Part shown: in pieces, positions 25,407 to 34,700 of the stretch | How positions within the stretch are numbered: position 1 is the first letter of the stretch | Layout of the letters: each line of letters starts with the position of its first letter | NCBI RefSeq assembly: GCF_003096355.1 | Contig: NZ_QEKI01000005.1 | Location: forward strand, 218,825-282,824 | DNA length: 64,000 nucleotides | Source: Pontibacter virosus | Lineage (GTDB): Bacteria; Bacteroidota; Bacteroidia; Cytophagales; Hymenobacteraceae | Direction of reading: 5' to 3' | Program-made: the position numbers and the translations under genes | The notes under the pieces: model-generated | Databases searched by the model: none | What the model was told of the DNA's origin: nothing | Seen by the model: the letters and a program-made list of their open reading frames with translations, nothing else

Positions 25407-26501
25407 ATGAACCTCTTTCTCAACACACAGATCTTGCTCAGACTGGCACTTGCCCTACTGATGGGCCTTTTGCCTTTATACCATGCGCTAGCGCAGGAGG
25501 CAGGGGAGCAGAAGCGTAATATGCACATCAAGATGGTACGTACCGTGGATGGCAAAACGGTGGTGATTGACACCACCTTTACAGCCGAAACGGAAGAGGC
25601 CATCGCTAAAGCCCTGAAAGCCGCACGGCTGGATACCGGACACATGCGCCTGCTGGACGGAAAAGTAAGAGCCTATAGCTTAGGCAGAGAGGGAGACGGC
25701 GTGCTCCGGGCAAGAGTTCACAGCATGAAGGCTGACAGCGCCATGGCGCGGGCACTGAAAGAGGTGCGTGTGCTCAGTTTGTCAGCCGATAGCCTGAGCA
25801 AAGAGATGATGAAGCGCTTCAAAATAGTACAAGGTGACTCGCTGCTGATGGGTGAGGGACCACGGGTGTCCGTGCGCACATTCAAAGACTCCTCCATCGT
25901 CCATTTCGGCGATGCTGGCAAAGCCATCACCATTAACCCGAAGGAGATAGAGCGCATTATTGTGAAAGCAATGCCTAGCCAGGAACGCATCGACTCGCTG
26001 ATGCGACTGCATGAGCAAATGAACTTTAAAGTGATTGTAAAAGACGGTCAGAAGAAGGTATACCGCATACACGAAGACGGCAGGGAAGAAGAAGTGCCGC
26101 ACACCGATTTTAGTTTCGACGGAGGGAAAAGGGGGCGTGCAGTATTTATTATGCGCAAGGCCAAAGTGGAGGATGTGACAAAAGCCGATAAAGAACAGTT
26201 GAAAGCCACTGGCGCTCCTGTGGAAATGAAATCCCGCGAAGAACTGAAAGTGGAGGAGATCAATTTCTCACCCAATCCGAACAACGGACGCTTCAACCTA
26301 AAGTTCTCCCTCAAAAATAAGGGTACCACCGTAGTGCGGGTAATGGATGACAAAGGCCAGGAGGTGTTTGTGGACACTGTAGAAAAGCTAGCCGGAACGT
26401 ACGAGCGCGAGATAGACCTGACGCCTTTTGGCAGGGGCCTATACTTCCTGCAAGTAGCCCAGGGAGACCGTTATCATACCAAAAAAGTGCTGGTGCAATA
26501 G
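25407..26501 (+). CDS. Secreted protein with T9SS type A sorting domain
   Basis: A 364-residue exported protein. The signal peptide covers about 1-30 (ILLRLALALLMGLLPLYHALAQ). Residues 31-270 are charged and Lys/Arg/Asp-rich, with no recognised domain. The last ~85 residues form a type A C-terminal sorting domain: INFSPNPNNGRFNLKFSL, VRVMDDKGQEVF and GLYFLQVAQGDRYHTKKVLVQ. Such domains direct export through the type IX secretion system and attachment or release at the cell surface. It lies divergent from a two-component operon with a probable operator between, so the regulator may control it. Function of the body unknown. Confidence 0.85.
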   Translation: MNLFLNTQILLRLALALLMGLLPLYHALAQEAGEQKRNMHIKMVRTVDGKTVVIDTTFTAETEEAIAKALKAARLDTGHMRLLDGKVRAYSLGREGDGVLRARVHSMKADSAMARALKEVRVLSLSADSLSKEMMKRFKIVQGDSLLMGEGPRVSVRTFKDSSIVHFGDAGKAITINPKEIERIIVKAMPSQERIDSLMRLHEQMNFKVIVKDGQKKVYRIHEDGREEEVPHTDFSFDGGKRGRAVFIMRKAKVEDVTKADKEQLKATGAPVEMKSREELKVEEINFSPNPNNGRFNLKFSLKNKGTTVVRVMDDKGQEVFVDTVEKLAGTYEREIDLTPFGRGLYFLQVAQGDRYHTKKVLVQ

Positions 26502-26540
26502 GCTAAGTAATATGCCGTAAATCAGATTGGTTCAGTAGAG

Positions 26541-26570
26541 AAGCCCGGTGCCTGCAGTGCCGGGCTTTTT
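26541..26570 (+). terminator. Intrinsic terminator after T9SS cargo gene
   Basis: AAGCCCGG (26541-26548) and CCGGGCTT (26560-26567) form the stem, followed by a run of T. Confidence 0.8.
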
Positions 26571-26629
26571 GTTTGATAACTCTTGCAGCCTACACGAAGT
26601 AAAAAGAGCAGTACCTATACCTGAGCCAG

Positions 26630-27625
26630 ATGAAAAATTACCTATACTCCATTCTGTTTTTCCTGCTTGTACAAGTCCCTGTCGTGGCCCAATCACAGCA
26701 AACGTACAATGCCACGCTGAGCGACTACGCTTACCGTTACCCGGTCAACTACCTGGAGGTGGAGCAGGAGGGGCAGAAGTACAAGATGGCTTACATGGAT
26801 GTCTCGCCGCCCACCAGTTTCAAAAATCCACAAACGGTGGTGCTCCTGCATGGGAAAAACTTCTTGGGGGCCTACTGGCAGCAGACGATGCATTTCCTGG
26901 CAGGGCAGGGCTTTCGGGTCATCGTCCCTGATCAGCTAGGCTTCGGAAAGTCGGACAAGGCAGAGGTGCATTACAGCTTCCACCAACTGGCACAGCACAC
27001 GCGGTACCTGCTGGATTATCTTAAAATCAGCGAAGCTGTGATGGTGGGTCACTCCATGGGCGGCATGCTGGCCACCCGCTTTGCGCTCATGTATCCGGAA
27101 GTCACCGCTAAACTGGTGCTCGAAAATCCGATCGGGCTGGAGGACTACCGCCGCATGGTGCCTTACAAGAGTTTGGAGGAGCTGTACCAGGAAGAGCTGA
27201 AACGAACGGAGGCAGGCATTCGGGATTATCATAAGACGTACTATACCTCATGGAAACCAGCCTATGATGAGTGGGTGCGTATACCTGCCGCGCAGCTACG
27301 CAGTCCGGACTATCCGACAGTTGCACGAGTAGCGGCACATACATACGCCATGATCTATGAGCAGCCGGTGGTCTATGAATTCAGTGACTTGAAGATGCCC
27401 GTGCTATTGGCCATTGGGCTGGAAGACCGCACAGTAGTGGGCAAGGCCTACCTTAAAAGTGAAGAGGAGCGGAAGAAGTATGGCCAGTATCCGCAGCTCG
27501 GGCAGCAGACGGCAGGTGCTATACCTAACGCACGATTGCTGGAGCTAACCGGTGTGGGGCACATCCCGCACATCGAAGCGCCGGACCAGTTTCACAAAGC
27601 GTTGTTGGAGTTTTTGAAACAGTAA
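26630..27625 (+). CDS. Exported alpha/beta-fold hydrolase
   Basis: A 331-residue protein with a signal peptide (KNYLYSILFFLLVQVPVVAQ). The alpha/beta hydrolase core has the oxyanion strand VVLLHGKNFLGAYW, the nucleophile elbow GHSMGG, an acid residue in GLEDRTV and the catalytic His in GVGHIPHIE. A cap region of about 80 residues lies between the elbow and the acid. This resembles haloalkane-dehalogenase/epoxide-hydrolase-like and meta-cleavage hydrolases, but periplasmic members in Bacteroidota have unknown substrates. Single gene. Confidence 0.85.
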   Translation: MKNYLYSILFFLLVQVPVVAQSQQTYNATLSDYAYRYPVNYLEVEQEGQKYKMAYMDVSPPTSFKNPQTVVLLHGKNFLGAYWQQTMHFLAGQGFRVIVPDQLGFGKSDKAEVHYSFHQLAQHTRYLLDYLKISEAVMVGHSMGGMLATRFALMYPEVTAKLVLENPIGLEDYRRMVPYKSLEELYQEELKRTEAGIRDYHKTYYTSWKPAYDEWVRIPAAQLRSPDYPTVARVAAHTYAMIYEQPVVYEFSDLKMPVLLAIGLEDRTVVGKAYLKSEEERKKYGQYPQLGQQTAGAIPNARLLELTGVGHIPHIEAPDQFHKALLEFLKQ

Positions 27626-27647
27626 GTTATACCTGTGAAGGCAGGAC

Positions 27648-27875
27648 TTAGTGATGGTGGTGATGATCGTGATCGTCGGGCTTGCTGTTGAAATTGGCGA
27701 TGGTGCCTGCCCCAAAGAAAACGAACCAGCACAGGTATAGCGCATTAAAGTTCTCCACGGTCTTACCGATAAACAGTAAGATCAGGTTCGCCAGAATAGT
27801 CATCACCAAACCCGTCATTGCCACAAACTGGTAAGAGTTCATCTCCCGAGGGTCGTATATTTTCGATAGTTTCAT
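27648..27875 (-). CDS. Small membrane protein with natural histidine tail
   Basis: A 75-residue protein with two hydrophobic segments (VAMTGLVMTILANLILLFIG and ALYLCWFVFFGAGTIANF). It ends DDHDHHHHH, a natural Asp/His-rich tail that could bind divalent metals. An upstream TTG would extend the protein by 26 residues, but that codon lies inside a promoter-like TATCTTTG box at 27951, so the ATG at 27875 is preferred. No family recognised. Confidence 0.6.
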   Translation of the reverse strand: MKLSKIYDPREMNSYQFVAMTGLVMTILANLILLFIGKTVENFNALYLCWFVFFGAGTIANFNSKPDDHDHHHHH

Positions 27876-27950
27876 ATGCTTCTTTGCTGCCGGTTCTTTC
27901 TGTAACGCAATCGGGGTGCCATACGTGCCATTGCCTAAATTAATTTCGCT

Positions 27951-27958
27951 CAAAGATA
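27951..27958 (-). promoter_or_regulatory. -7 box for the His-tailed membrane protein gene
   Basis: On the minus strand TATCTTTG exactly matches TAnnTTTG. Transcription would begin near 27944, downstream of the alternative TTG codon (27951-27953) and upstream of the ATG at 27875. It therefore decides the start. Confidence 0.5.
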
Positions 27959-28078
27959 ATTGAAAGATATGGGAGATGTATAAAAGTGTTTGGTTGATAA
28001 ATTATGTTAAGTATGATGGTCTATACCTAACTGATCTTTTAAGGGAGCGTATACACAGGTAACCAAATGAATTGAACT

Positions 28079-28450
28079 ATGGCAAATAGAGATGAAGATA
28101 TACAGAACACGCCTAACAGGCCAAAGAATGTGAATGATGAGCATCGCAAAGGCCAGACCATGGGCAACAAACCCGACCCGTCTGCCAAACGCAATGTAGG
28201 GCAAGGGGGAGCACTGGAGCGCGATGACCAGAAAGACAGCCTCAAAAACCTGCACATTCAGGGAAACGAAACAACTGGCTATGGCGCCAACAACCCTAAA
28301 AGCACAGAAGAGTTTGCACAGGGACCCGGTTTTGAATACGAGGGCAGCGATACCGCCATGGACGACGATGTAAACGGCATTCGCAGCCGTCAGCAGCCTT
28401 TTGGAGGAGACGACACTGAGCCGAATGACAGTGACCAAAGCAGAGTGTAA
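28079..28450 (+). CDS. Small hydrophilic, probably disordered protein
   Basis: A 123-residue protein with no signal or membrane segment and rich in Asn, Asp, Gln, Gly, Lys and Arg (RDEDIQNTPNRPKNVNDEHRKGQ, GNKPDPSAKRNVGQGGALERDD). Hydrophobic residues are scarce, so it is predicted to be largely disordered. Such composition is typical of general-stress or hydrophilin-like proteins; no family is recognised. Codon use is like its neighbours. It ends before an inverted pair of the GGTATA word and a shared bidirectional terminator. Confidence 0.6.
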   Translation: MANRDEDIQNTPNRPKNVNDEHRKGQTMGNKPDPSAKRNVGQGGALERDDQKDSLKNLHIQGNETTGYGANNPKSTEEFAQGPGFEYEGSDTAMDDDVNGIRSRQQPFGGDDTEPNDSDQSRV

Positions 28451-28466
28451 GGTATAGCCTATACCT
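28450..28466. repeat. Inverted pair of the GGTATA word
   Basis: AGGTATAG (28450-28457) and CTATACCT (28459-28466) separated by one base form a near-continuous palindrome directly after the stop codon of the hydrophilic protein. A separate conventional terminator follows, so this pair is not needed for termination. Confidence 0.55.
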
Positions 28467-28476
28467 GACTTGAAGC

Positions 28477-28516
28477 AAAAAGCCCTGCCACTTTTTAAAG
28501 TGGCAGGGCTTTTTTT
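28477..28516. terminator. Bidirectional terminator
   Basis: AGCCCTGCCACTTT (28481-28494) pairs with AAAGTGGCAGGGCT (28497-28510), with A and T tracts on the outer sides. It serves the hydrophilic gene and the convergent helicase gene. Confidence 0.88.
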
Positions 28517-28531
28517 AGGTATGGCTAGCTT

Positions 28532-29932
28532 TTAAGCTCCGCGCTTCACAGAGGGCCTGCTTTGACTGCTTCCCTTTTTGTCGCGCCAGTTTCTGCTGTT
28601 ACCGCCTGTTGAGCGGCCAGAAGTGCCAGCACTTGCCGCAGCACGATTATCGCCTTCGTTTCTAGCTGGGCGGCTGTTGCCCTCGCGGTTTCCGGATGGC
28701 CTGTTGCCACCTGCAGCAGCGCGGTTGCCATTGTTGCGGGGCTCTCTGCCGGCAGGGCCTTTCGGCTTCTTGGCATTCTCCAGGTTAACTGACAGGTGCT
28801 CAGGCAAAGCAAACGGGTGGTTTGCATCTACCTTGATCTGCTTGTTGATCAGCTTCTGGATATCGCGCAGGTAATAGCGTTCTTCTTCATCGCAAAACGA
28901 CAGGGCTATACCTGCGTTGCCGGCACGACCTGTACGACCGATGCGGTGCACGTATGTTTCAGGCTCGTTCGGCAATTCATAGTTGATCACGTGCGATAGT
29001 TCCTCTACATCAATGCCACGAGCGGCAATGTCTGTGGCAACCAGCACACGTGTAGCGCCTGCCTTAAAATTACTCAACGCACGCTGACGCGCATTCTGTG
29101 ACTTATTACCATGGATGGCTTCCGCCTGGATGTTTGCTTTGTTGAGGTCCTTCACTACCCGATCGGCACCGTGCTTGGTTCTGGTGAACACCAGCACGCG
29201 TTCTATTTCCTGATCGGAGAGCAGGTGACGCAACAGGTCGCGTTTGTCGTTCTTCTCTACAAAGTATACCGCCTGGCCCACTTTCTCAGCTGTAGACGAC
29301 ACTGGAGTCACCTCCACCTTCACTGGGTTGACCAGAATGGTATCGGCCAGCGCCTGAATAACAGGAGGCATGGTGGCAGAGAAAAAGAGCGACTGGCGCT
29401 GCTTCGGTAGCATCGGTATGATGCGCTTGATGTCATGGATAAAGCCCATGTCCAGCATGCGGTCCGCCTCATCCAGCACGAAGAACTCCACATGCTTCAA
29501 CGAGATAAAGCCCTGACCGATCAGGTCGAGCAGGCGGCCTGGGGTAGCGATCAGCACATCAATGCCACGCTTCAGTTCCTGTACTTGCGCATGCTGCGAC
29601 ACGCCGCCAAAAATAACGGTATGGCGCACATCGGTGTTTTTGCCGTAGGAGGCAAAACTTTCATTTATCTGTATAGCCAGCTCCCGGGTAGGAGTCAGGA
29701 TAAGCGTCTTGATCGTTTTAGGTGCTCTGTTTTTCTGGTTGTGCAGCATTTGCAGCACAGGTATGGCAAAAGCAGCCGTCTTGCCTGTGCCCGTCTGAGC
29801 GCAGCCAAGCACGTCGGTGCCCGCCAAAAGGTGAGGTATAGCACGTTCCTGTATAGGCGTAGGCTGCGTATAGCCCTCTGCCTGAAGCGCCTTCAGGATC
29901 GGTTCTATTAAATTTAATTCGCTAAATGTCAT
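28532..29932 (-). CDS. rhlE: DEAD-box RNA helicase, RhlE-like
   Basis: A 466-residue helicase. It shows the Q motif (PTPIQERAIP), motif I (AQTGTGKTAAF), motif Ia (PTRELAIQ), motif Ib (TPGRLLDL), motif II (VLDEADRMLDMGF), motif III (FFSATMP), motif IV (LVFTRTKHGADRV), motif V (VATDIAARGIDVEEL) and motif VI (YVHRIGRTGRAG). The last ~85 residues are Gly/Arg/Ser/Asn-rich, an RNA-binding disordered tail common in RhlE proteins. It should unwind RNA duplexes in the cytoplasm, for example during ribosome assembly or cold response. A promoter box lies just upstream at 29956. The RhlE subgroup label is by general similarity. Confidence 0.92.
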   Translation of the reverse strand: MTFSELNLIEPILKALQAEGYTQPTPIQERAIPHLLAGTDVLGCAQTGTGKTAAFAIPVLQMLHNQKNRAPKTIKTLILTPTRELAIQINESFASYGKNTDVRHTVIFGGVSQHAQVQELKRGIDVLIATPGRLLDLIGQGFISLKHVEFFVLDEADRMLDMGFIHDIKRIIPMLPKQRQSLFFSATMPPVIQALADTILVNPVKVEVTPVSSTAEKVGQAVYFVEKNDKRDLLRHLLSDQEIERVLVFTRTKHGADRVVKDLNKANIQAEAIHGNKSQNARQRALSNFKAGATRVLVATDIAARGIDVEELSHVINYELPNEPETYVHRIGRTGRAGNAGIALSFCDEEERYYLRDIQKLINKQIKVDANHPFALPEHLSVNLENAKKPKGPAGREPRNNGNRAAAGGNRPSGNREGNSRPARNEGDNRAAASAGTSGRSTGGNSRNWRDKKGSSQSRPSVKRGA

Positions 29933-29955
29933 GTATCTTTGATTATTGCAAGCTA

Positions 29956-29963
29956 CAAAGGTA
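29956..29963 (-). promoter_or_regulatory. -7 box for the RhlE-like helicase gene
   Basis: On the minus strand TACCTTTG, an exact TAnnTTTG, 24 bases before the ATG. No clear -33 TTTG. Confidence 0.45.
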
Positions 29964-30139
29964 AGTCTATTATTTGGGCTTGCTCTTTTTTTATTTATAA
30001 CCCCTGTACTGCTTCGCAGCAGGTATAGGAAGGCTGATTATGGGTACAACAGGAAGGGCATCGTAATAATTCAAAGCTCGCTGCATAGGGCGAGTTGTGC
30101 TGTAACAGGCGACGGGAGCATTTGGGTAAAAAGTTTTGT

Positions 30140-30147
30140 TAGATTTG
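30140..30147 (+). promoter_or_regulatory. -7 box for the HMA-AraC regulator gene
   Basis: TAGATTTG matches TAnnTTTG exactly. A TTTG at 30121-30124 lies 15 bases upstream, shorter than the usual spacing. The ATG of the regulator is about 80 bases downstream. Confidence 0.45.
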
Positions 30148-30229
30148 TACAGGTATAGACAGGTATGCGCTCAGGATAAAATTCTATTCTGTGCATCGCC
30201 GTCCTTTACAGACCTCAACAGAAGCTAAA

Positions 30230-30808
30230 ATGAAACAAGCACATACATTGCACATCCGCAACATGGTATGCCCACGCTGCCTGAAGGTGGTGAACCAGGA
30301 ATTGGACAAACTTAACTTGCAGCCACTGGCCTTACAACTGGGTGAAGTGAAGCTCGAGCATGAGCCTTCGGCAGAGCAACTGCAAAAGCTGCAGGAGTCC
30401 TTGCAGGAGAACGGGTTTGAACTGATAGAAGACAAGAAGGCTGAGCTTGTCGAAAAGATCAAGATCGCCATCATCGACCTGATCCGCTCGGGAGAGGTGG
30501 AGAACCTGAGCATCAACGTGTCGGACTACCTGGCGCAGGCGCTCGGGCGAGACTACCATTACCTGAGTACGCTCTTTTCGGCTGAGGAAGGGCTTACGAT
30601 TGCCCGCTATGTGGTGCTGCAGAAAGTGGAGCGGGTCAAAGAGTTGCTGGCCTACAACGAGCTGAGCCTGAGCCAGATCAGCTTTCAACTGGGGTATAGC
30701 AGTGTAGCACACCTGTCAGCACAGTTCAAGCAGGTAACCGGAATGTCGCCTTCAGAGTATAAAAAAGCTGCAGCTCCATCGCGGAAGCCGCTCGATAACG
30801 TAAATTAA
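30230..30808 (+). CDS. AraC-family regulator with N-terminal HMA-like metal-binding domain
   Basis: A 192-residue protein that joins two modules. Residues about 4-70 (HTLHIRNMVCPRCLKVVNQEL..., ending FELIEDKK) resemble a heavy-metal-associated ferredoxin-like domain with a CxxC site. Residues about 85-185 form an AraC-type double helix-turn-helix (YHYLSTLFSAEEGLTIARYVVLQKVERVKELL, then LSQISFQLGYSSVAHLSAQFKQVTGMSPSEYKK). It is likely a metal-responsive regulator, with copper the best guess from the neighbours (DUF305, CopA, HMA chaperone). The ATG at 30230 starts the HMA-like domain. The DUF305 gene begins 9 bases after its stop, so they are co-transcribed. Confidence 0.82.
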   Translation: MKQAHTLHIRNMVCPRCLKVVNQELDKLNLQPLALQLGEVKLEHEPSAEQLQKLQESLQENGFELIEDKKAELVEKIKIAIIDLIRSGEVENLSINVSDYLAQALGRDYHYLSTLFSAEEGLTIARYVVLQKVERVKELLAYNELSLSQISFQLGYSSVAHLSAQFKQVTGMSPSEYKKAAAPSRKPLDNVN

Positions 30809-30816
30809 GTCAGGAG

Positions 30817-31269
30817 ATGATGGAGAAAGGAAACTACGGGAAGTTTATGCTGATGCTGGGACTTTCCTTTCTGGTGATGTACGCGGTGATGTTTAGCAAT
30901 GTAGCCGAAGTAAGTCACATTTCTTTGAACCTTAACCGGCTTTATATGACCATCCTGATGGTTGCTCCCATGGCGTTGATTATGCTGTGGGTGATGCGCT
31001 CCATGTACAGCGATAAAAAGCTAAACACTATCATTACTGTTATGAGCATCGTAGCAACCCTTGGTGCCTTTATCGCACTGCGCAATCAGGCCTATGTCGG
31101 CGACAAAGCATTCATCCATTCTATGATTCCACATCACTCATCGGCTATACTTGTAAGCGAAGAAGCCAGAATCAATGATCCGGAGTTGAAGAAACTAGCC
31201 GAAGAGATCATCCGGACGCAGAAGGAAGAGATAGCCCAGATGGAGCGGATACGCAAGCGGATTGACTAA
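30817..31269 (+). CDS. DUF305-family membrane protein
   Basis: A 150-residue protein with three hydrophobic segments in the first 90 residues, then a helical DUF305 segment with the diagnostic FIHSMIPHHSSAILVSEEA and LKKLAEEIIRTQKEEIAQM. DUF305 domains are often encoded with copper resistance genes and their His/Met residues may bind metal. It is immediately downstream of the HMA-AraC regulator and probably part of the same copper-linked operon. A strong terminator follows. Confidence 0.82.
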   Translation: MMEKGNYGKFMLMLGLSFLVMYAVMFSNVAEVSHISLNLNRLYMTILMVAPMALIMLWVMRSMYSDKKLNTIITVMSIVATLGAFIALRNQAYVGDKAFIHSMIPHHSSAILVSEEARINDPELKKLAEEIIRTQKEEIAQMERIRKRID

Positions 31270-31301
31270 ACAGCCAAGCAGTCTGCGTAAAAAAGTCTTT
31301 A

Positions 31302-31355
31302 AAAACCAAGAGCGCATGCTGCGTCAGTATGGACGAGGCATGCGCTCTTGGTTTT
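31302..31355. terminator. Bidirectional terminator between DUF305 gene and receiver gene
   Basis: AAAACCAAGAGCGCATGC (31302-31319) and GCATGCGCTCTTGGTTTT (31338-31355) form a perfect 18-bp stem with an 18-base loop and A/T ends on both sides. The loop is unusually long for an intrinsic terminator. Confidence 0.75.
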
Positions 31356-31367
31356 GATGAAAGAAGA

Positions 31368-31784
31368 TTACTCCACCCGCATCAGAAACTCTTCTTTTAT
31401 GAACTCGAGGATCTCAGGGGAAAGCGGCTTCGAGAAAAACTCTTTTACTTCTTTGTGGCTGCGGGCACACTGAATGTCCTTGCGGTCCACGGCCGAGGAA
31501 AGCATAAACAGGCTACACTTCTGGGTAGCGTATTCCGGTAATTTACGGTACTCCTCAATAAAATTCCAGCCGTCCATTCCCGGCATATTGATATCCAGGA
31601 AGATCAGATCCGGGAATTTCTTCCCCGACGGCTCCACGGAAGACTTCAGAAATTCAAGTGCCTCCTCTGCTCCCTGAAAACTGTAAACGTCTTCAGCAAA
31701 GTTTTCAGTTCGAATGATGCTTTCGCAAACGAAATTATTCACTTCATCATCATCAATCAAAACTACTTTTTTCAATGTATTCAT
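31368..31784 (-). CDS. Stand-alone receiver-domain response regulator
   Basis: A 138-residue protein consisting of one receiver domain: acidic pocket VVLIDDDEVNN, phospho-accepting Asp in LIFLDINMPGMDGW, conserved Ser in FMLSSAVD and Lys in FFSKPLSPE. There is no DNA-binding or enzymatic output domain. The pattern is typical of Bacteroidota Rcp1-like receivers paired with PAS kinases. It starts 3 bases after the kinase stop codon, so the two are translationally coupled. It may act as a phosphate shuttle or by protein contact. Confidence 0.9.
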   Translation of the reverse strand: MNTLKKVVLIDDDEVNNFVCESIIRTENFAEDVYSFQGAEEALEFLKSSVEPSGKKFPDLIFLDINMPGMDGWNFIEEYRKLPEYATQKCSLFMLSSAVDRKDIQCARSHKEVKEFFSKPLSPEILEFIKEEFLMRVE

Positions 31785-31786
31785 TA

Positions 31787-34700
31787 CTACAGGGTGTGTC
31801 TAAAATAAATATTAAAGGTAGTGCCCACGTTCACCTGGCTCTCTACTTCCACTTTGCCGCCAAGCAGCTCAGCCTGGGTTTTGACAAGGTGTAACCCCAA
31901 ACCCCGCCCTTCTCCGTGAGAATGGAACCGCTTGTACAGACCAAAGACTTTTTCTTTCTCCTTGCTTAGATCGATCCCAAGACCATTATCTGATACACTG
32001 AGACAAATATAGTTAGGAATAGTGAAAGTTTTAAGTCGCAGATGCAAATTTCTGTCAGGTGATCGGTATTTCAAAGCATTTGTGATGAGATTGTGCATTA
32101 TACTGTGCACGTAGCTCCGGACACCATCTATGACGGGCGCCTCTTCGAAGTCGCAATCAAGCCGGATGTGCTCATCCAGCAATTCTGTCGGTAGGCTACC
32201 ATGTATTTCTTTGAACACGTCTTCGAACTTAATCTTTTCCCGCACACTGTTGAGCTCACTCCGGATCGTGAGCAGGTCATTCAGGTCGCGTATCGTGGTG
32301 TCGAGGAGTTTAGCGGACTTGAACAGGTTCTCAATCACCCGGGGGTTCATGGGCGAGTCCGGCTTGTGTTTGTTGTAAATGGTGGTCAGGCCCAGTATGT
32401 TAGCAATAGGGGCCCTGAGGTTGTGCGACACGATGTAGGCAAATTGCTGCAGGTTCTGGTTCTGCTTGAGTAACTGGTCGGTCAGCTCGTCGCGTTTTTG
32501 CTGCGCCTCTTTGTAGGATGTCATATCCGAAGCAGAGCCATCGATGCGGTAAACGAGTCCATTTTCATCTTTTCTGGGCGAAACGCAGAACATCAGCCAC
32601 CGGCACTGCCCATCCTTTGTTATGATGCGCATTTCGTAGTGCTGTCGCTCTCCTCTTTTCAAGGCTGGCAGGATCTGCTGGTCCAGGTATTCCCGATCTT
32701 CAGGGTGAATGATGCTATACCCTAGCACAGTCTGGCTCGTAAACTCATCTTCGGTATGGCCTGTCAGTTCGAGACACTGCGGACTCACATAGAGCATCTT
32801 GAGAGTCGGATCGGCGGAGAAGATCATTTCCGGGATGTTCTCCAAAGTAGATTGCAACAGGTTTTTCGCTTTCAGGGCTTCCTGTTCGGTTCGTTTGCGG
32901 TCGGTAATATCCTGGACCGAACCGTGGAATCGTACAAGCCTGCCTTGTGCATCGTATTCCGGCTCCCCGATTTCATAAACCGTGCGCTTCTGGCCATCAG
33001 GCCGCACAATGGTATGCTCTACCGATAGGATTTTGTTGTTTTCGGAAGCGTCTTTTATGGCCCCTAATATGAGTTCGTGTTCCTCCTGCGGTACAAAATG
33101 TATGAAGTTGAGTCTTGATGGGATAAAGGACATCCTGTCAACGCCGTAAATATCATACACGCTGTCAGACCACGTGATGACGTCGTTTTCCATGTCAAAC
33201 TCCCAGTTACCCAGCAGCGCCAGTTTTTGTGCCCGGGCCAATTGCTCCTCATTGCGTTTGATGGTCTCCAGGGCCAGTTTGCGCTCCGAAATATTAAGCA
33301 CGCTCAGGGCAACGGCCAGCACGCGGTTGTCAGAATCAAGTACAGGGCGGAATGATACCTCATGCCAGTAATTGCCGTGGCCGTATTCACACATTATCGT
33401 CTCGCCGTTCATGGCCCGTTTGTGCTGTTCCCGGAATTGCTGCACCTTTTCCTCGCTTACCAGATCCAGAAAGTTCATACCGGCTTTCAGTTCCGTTATC
33501 AGTGAGTTTTGCACGTCTCTCCTGGCCACAGCATTACACATCATCAGGCGCATGGACTTATCGAGCAGGTAGATGGCCTGGGGAGAGCTGTCGAGCAAGG
33601 CTTTCAGGTTTGCCTCGCTGGCCACTAGTCTGTCCTGCGCTATGATCTGGTCTGTTATATCGATCAGGGTGCCATTCCAGATCACATGGCCTGACCCTTT
33701 ACAGGTCGGGAGCCCATGGGTCTGCACCCATTTCCATTTGCCGTCCTGGGGCTGCCTGATCCGGAAGCTTACCACCAGGGGGGACAGGTACTGGTAAGAG
33801 TCGCTGATGGCCTGCCGCACCTGTGCGACATCCTCCGGCTCGATGTGTCGGTATAGGGCTGTGGTGCTGCTATAAACTTCTTCGGGACTTATCTGAAACA
33901 GATTACGGATACCTTCGCTTAAAAAGGTGAAGGCATAATGGGATGGATTTTTCATCTCCAGCTGAAAAACGGCGCCAGGTATGCTGGAGCTTATTTCCCG
34001 CAGCTGTTTTTCGCTTGTCTGCAGCTTTTCGATCATTCCTAGGCGCTCGTCCACGTTCATGGCAACCACCAGCCGTGGCATAGTCTCGCCAATGCGGGGC
34101 AGGGCATGAGAAATCACTTCGACCTCAAACGTGGAGCCATCGCTTCGTTTGTGACGCACGCTGCTCTGCTGCGACTGCAACTTGTCCACCTGGTCCAGCC
34201 TGAGTTTTAGCAAGGGCACGTCATCCTCCGGCCTGATATCAAATATGTTAAGCGCTAAAAAAGCCTCTTTGCTATAACCGTACTCGCGTAGAGCGGTCTT
34301 GTTTACATCCAGAAACTGCATGGTGAGCCGATCATACACCCACATTGGCATCGGGTTCAGGTCAAACAGCATTTTGTACTGGACCTGACTGTCGAGCAGG
34401 GCTTTTTGCAGTTCCTGCCGTTTCTGCCCTTCCGCATTGAGCAACTGGTTGTCGTGCCGGAGCCGCTGGATGACACTCCGCAGCAGTAGCAGCGCCGTCA
34501 GGCTGATCAGTACGAGAATGCCCAGGATGAGCTTATGGTTGTCTATAAACGAAGAGATAGACTCAGATGCCCGCTGTCCACTTTGGCGGGTGGCCTGGCG
34601 TATACTCTCGCTCAGTTCTTTCAGATGGTTTTGGTGCTGCCGGTACTCGGGGGTGATCACCAGGCGGTTATAGGTCAGCGCCTCCGCTATGTTCCCGCTG

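Noticed and set aside
27648..27680. His-rich tail as a cloning-vector artefact
   Set aside because: It follows on naturally from a membrane protein, uses mixed His codons, and is surrounded by native sequence.
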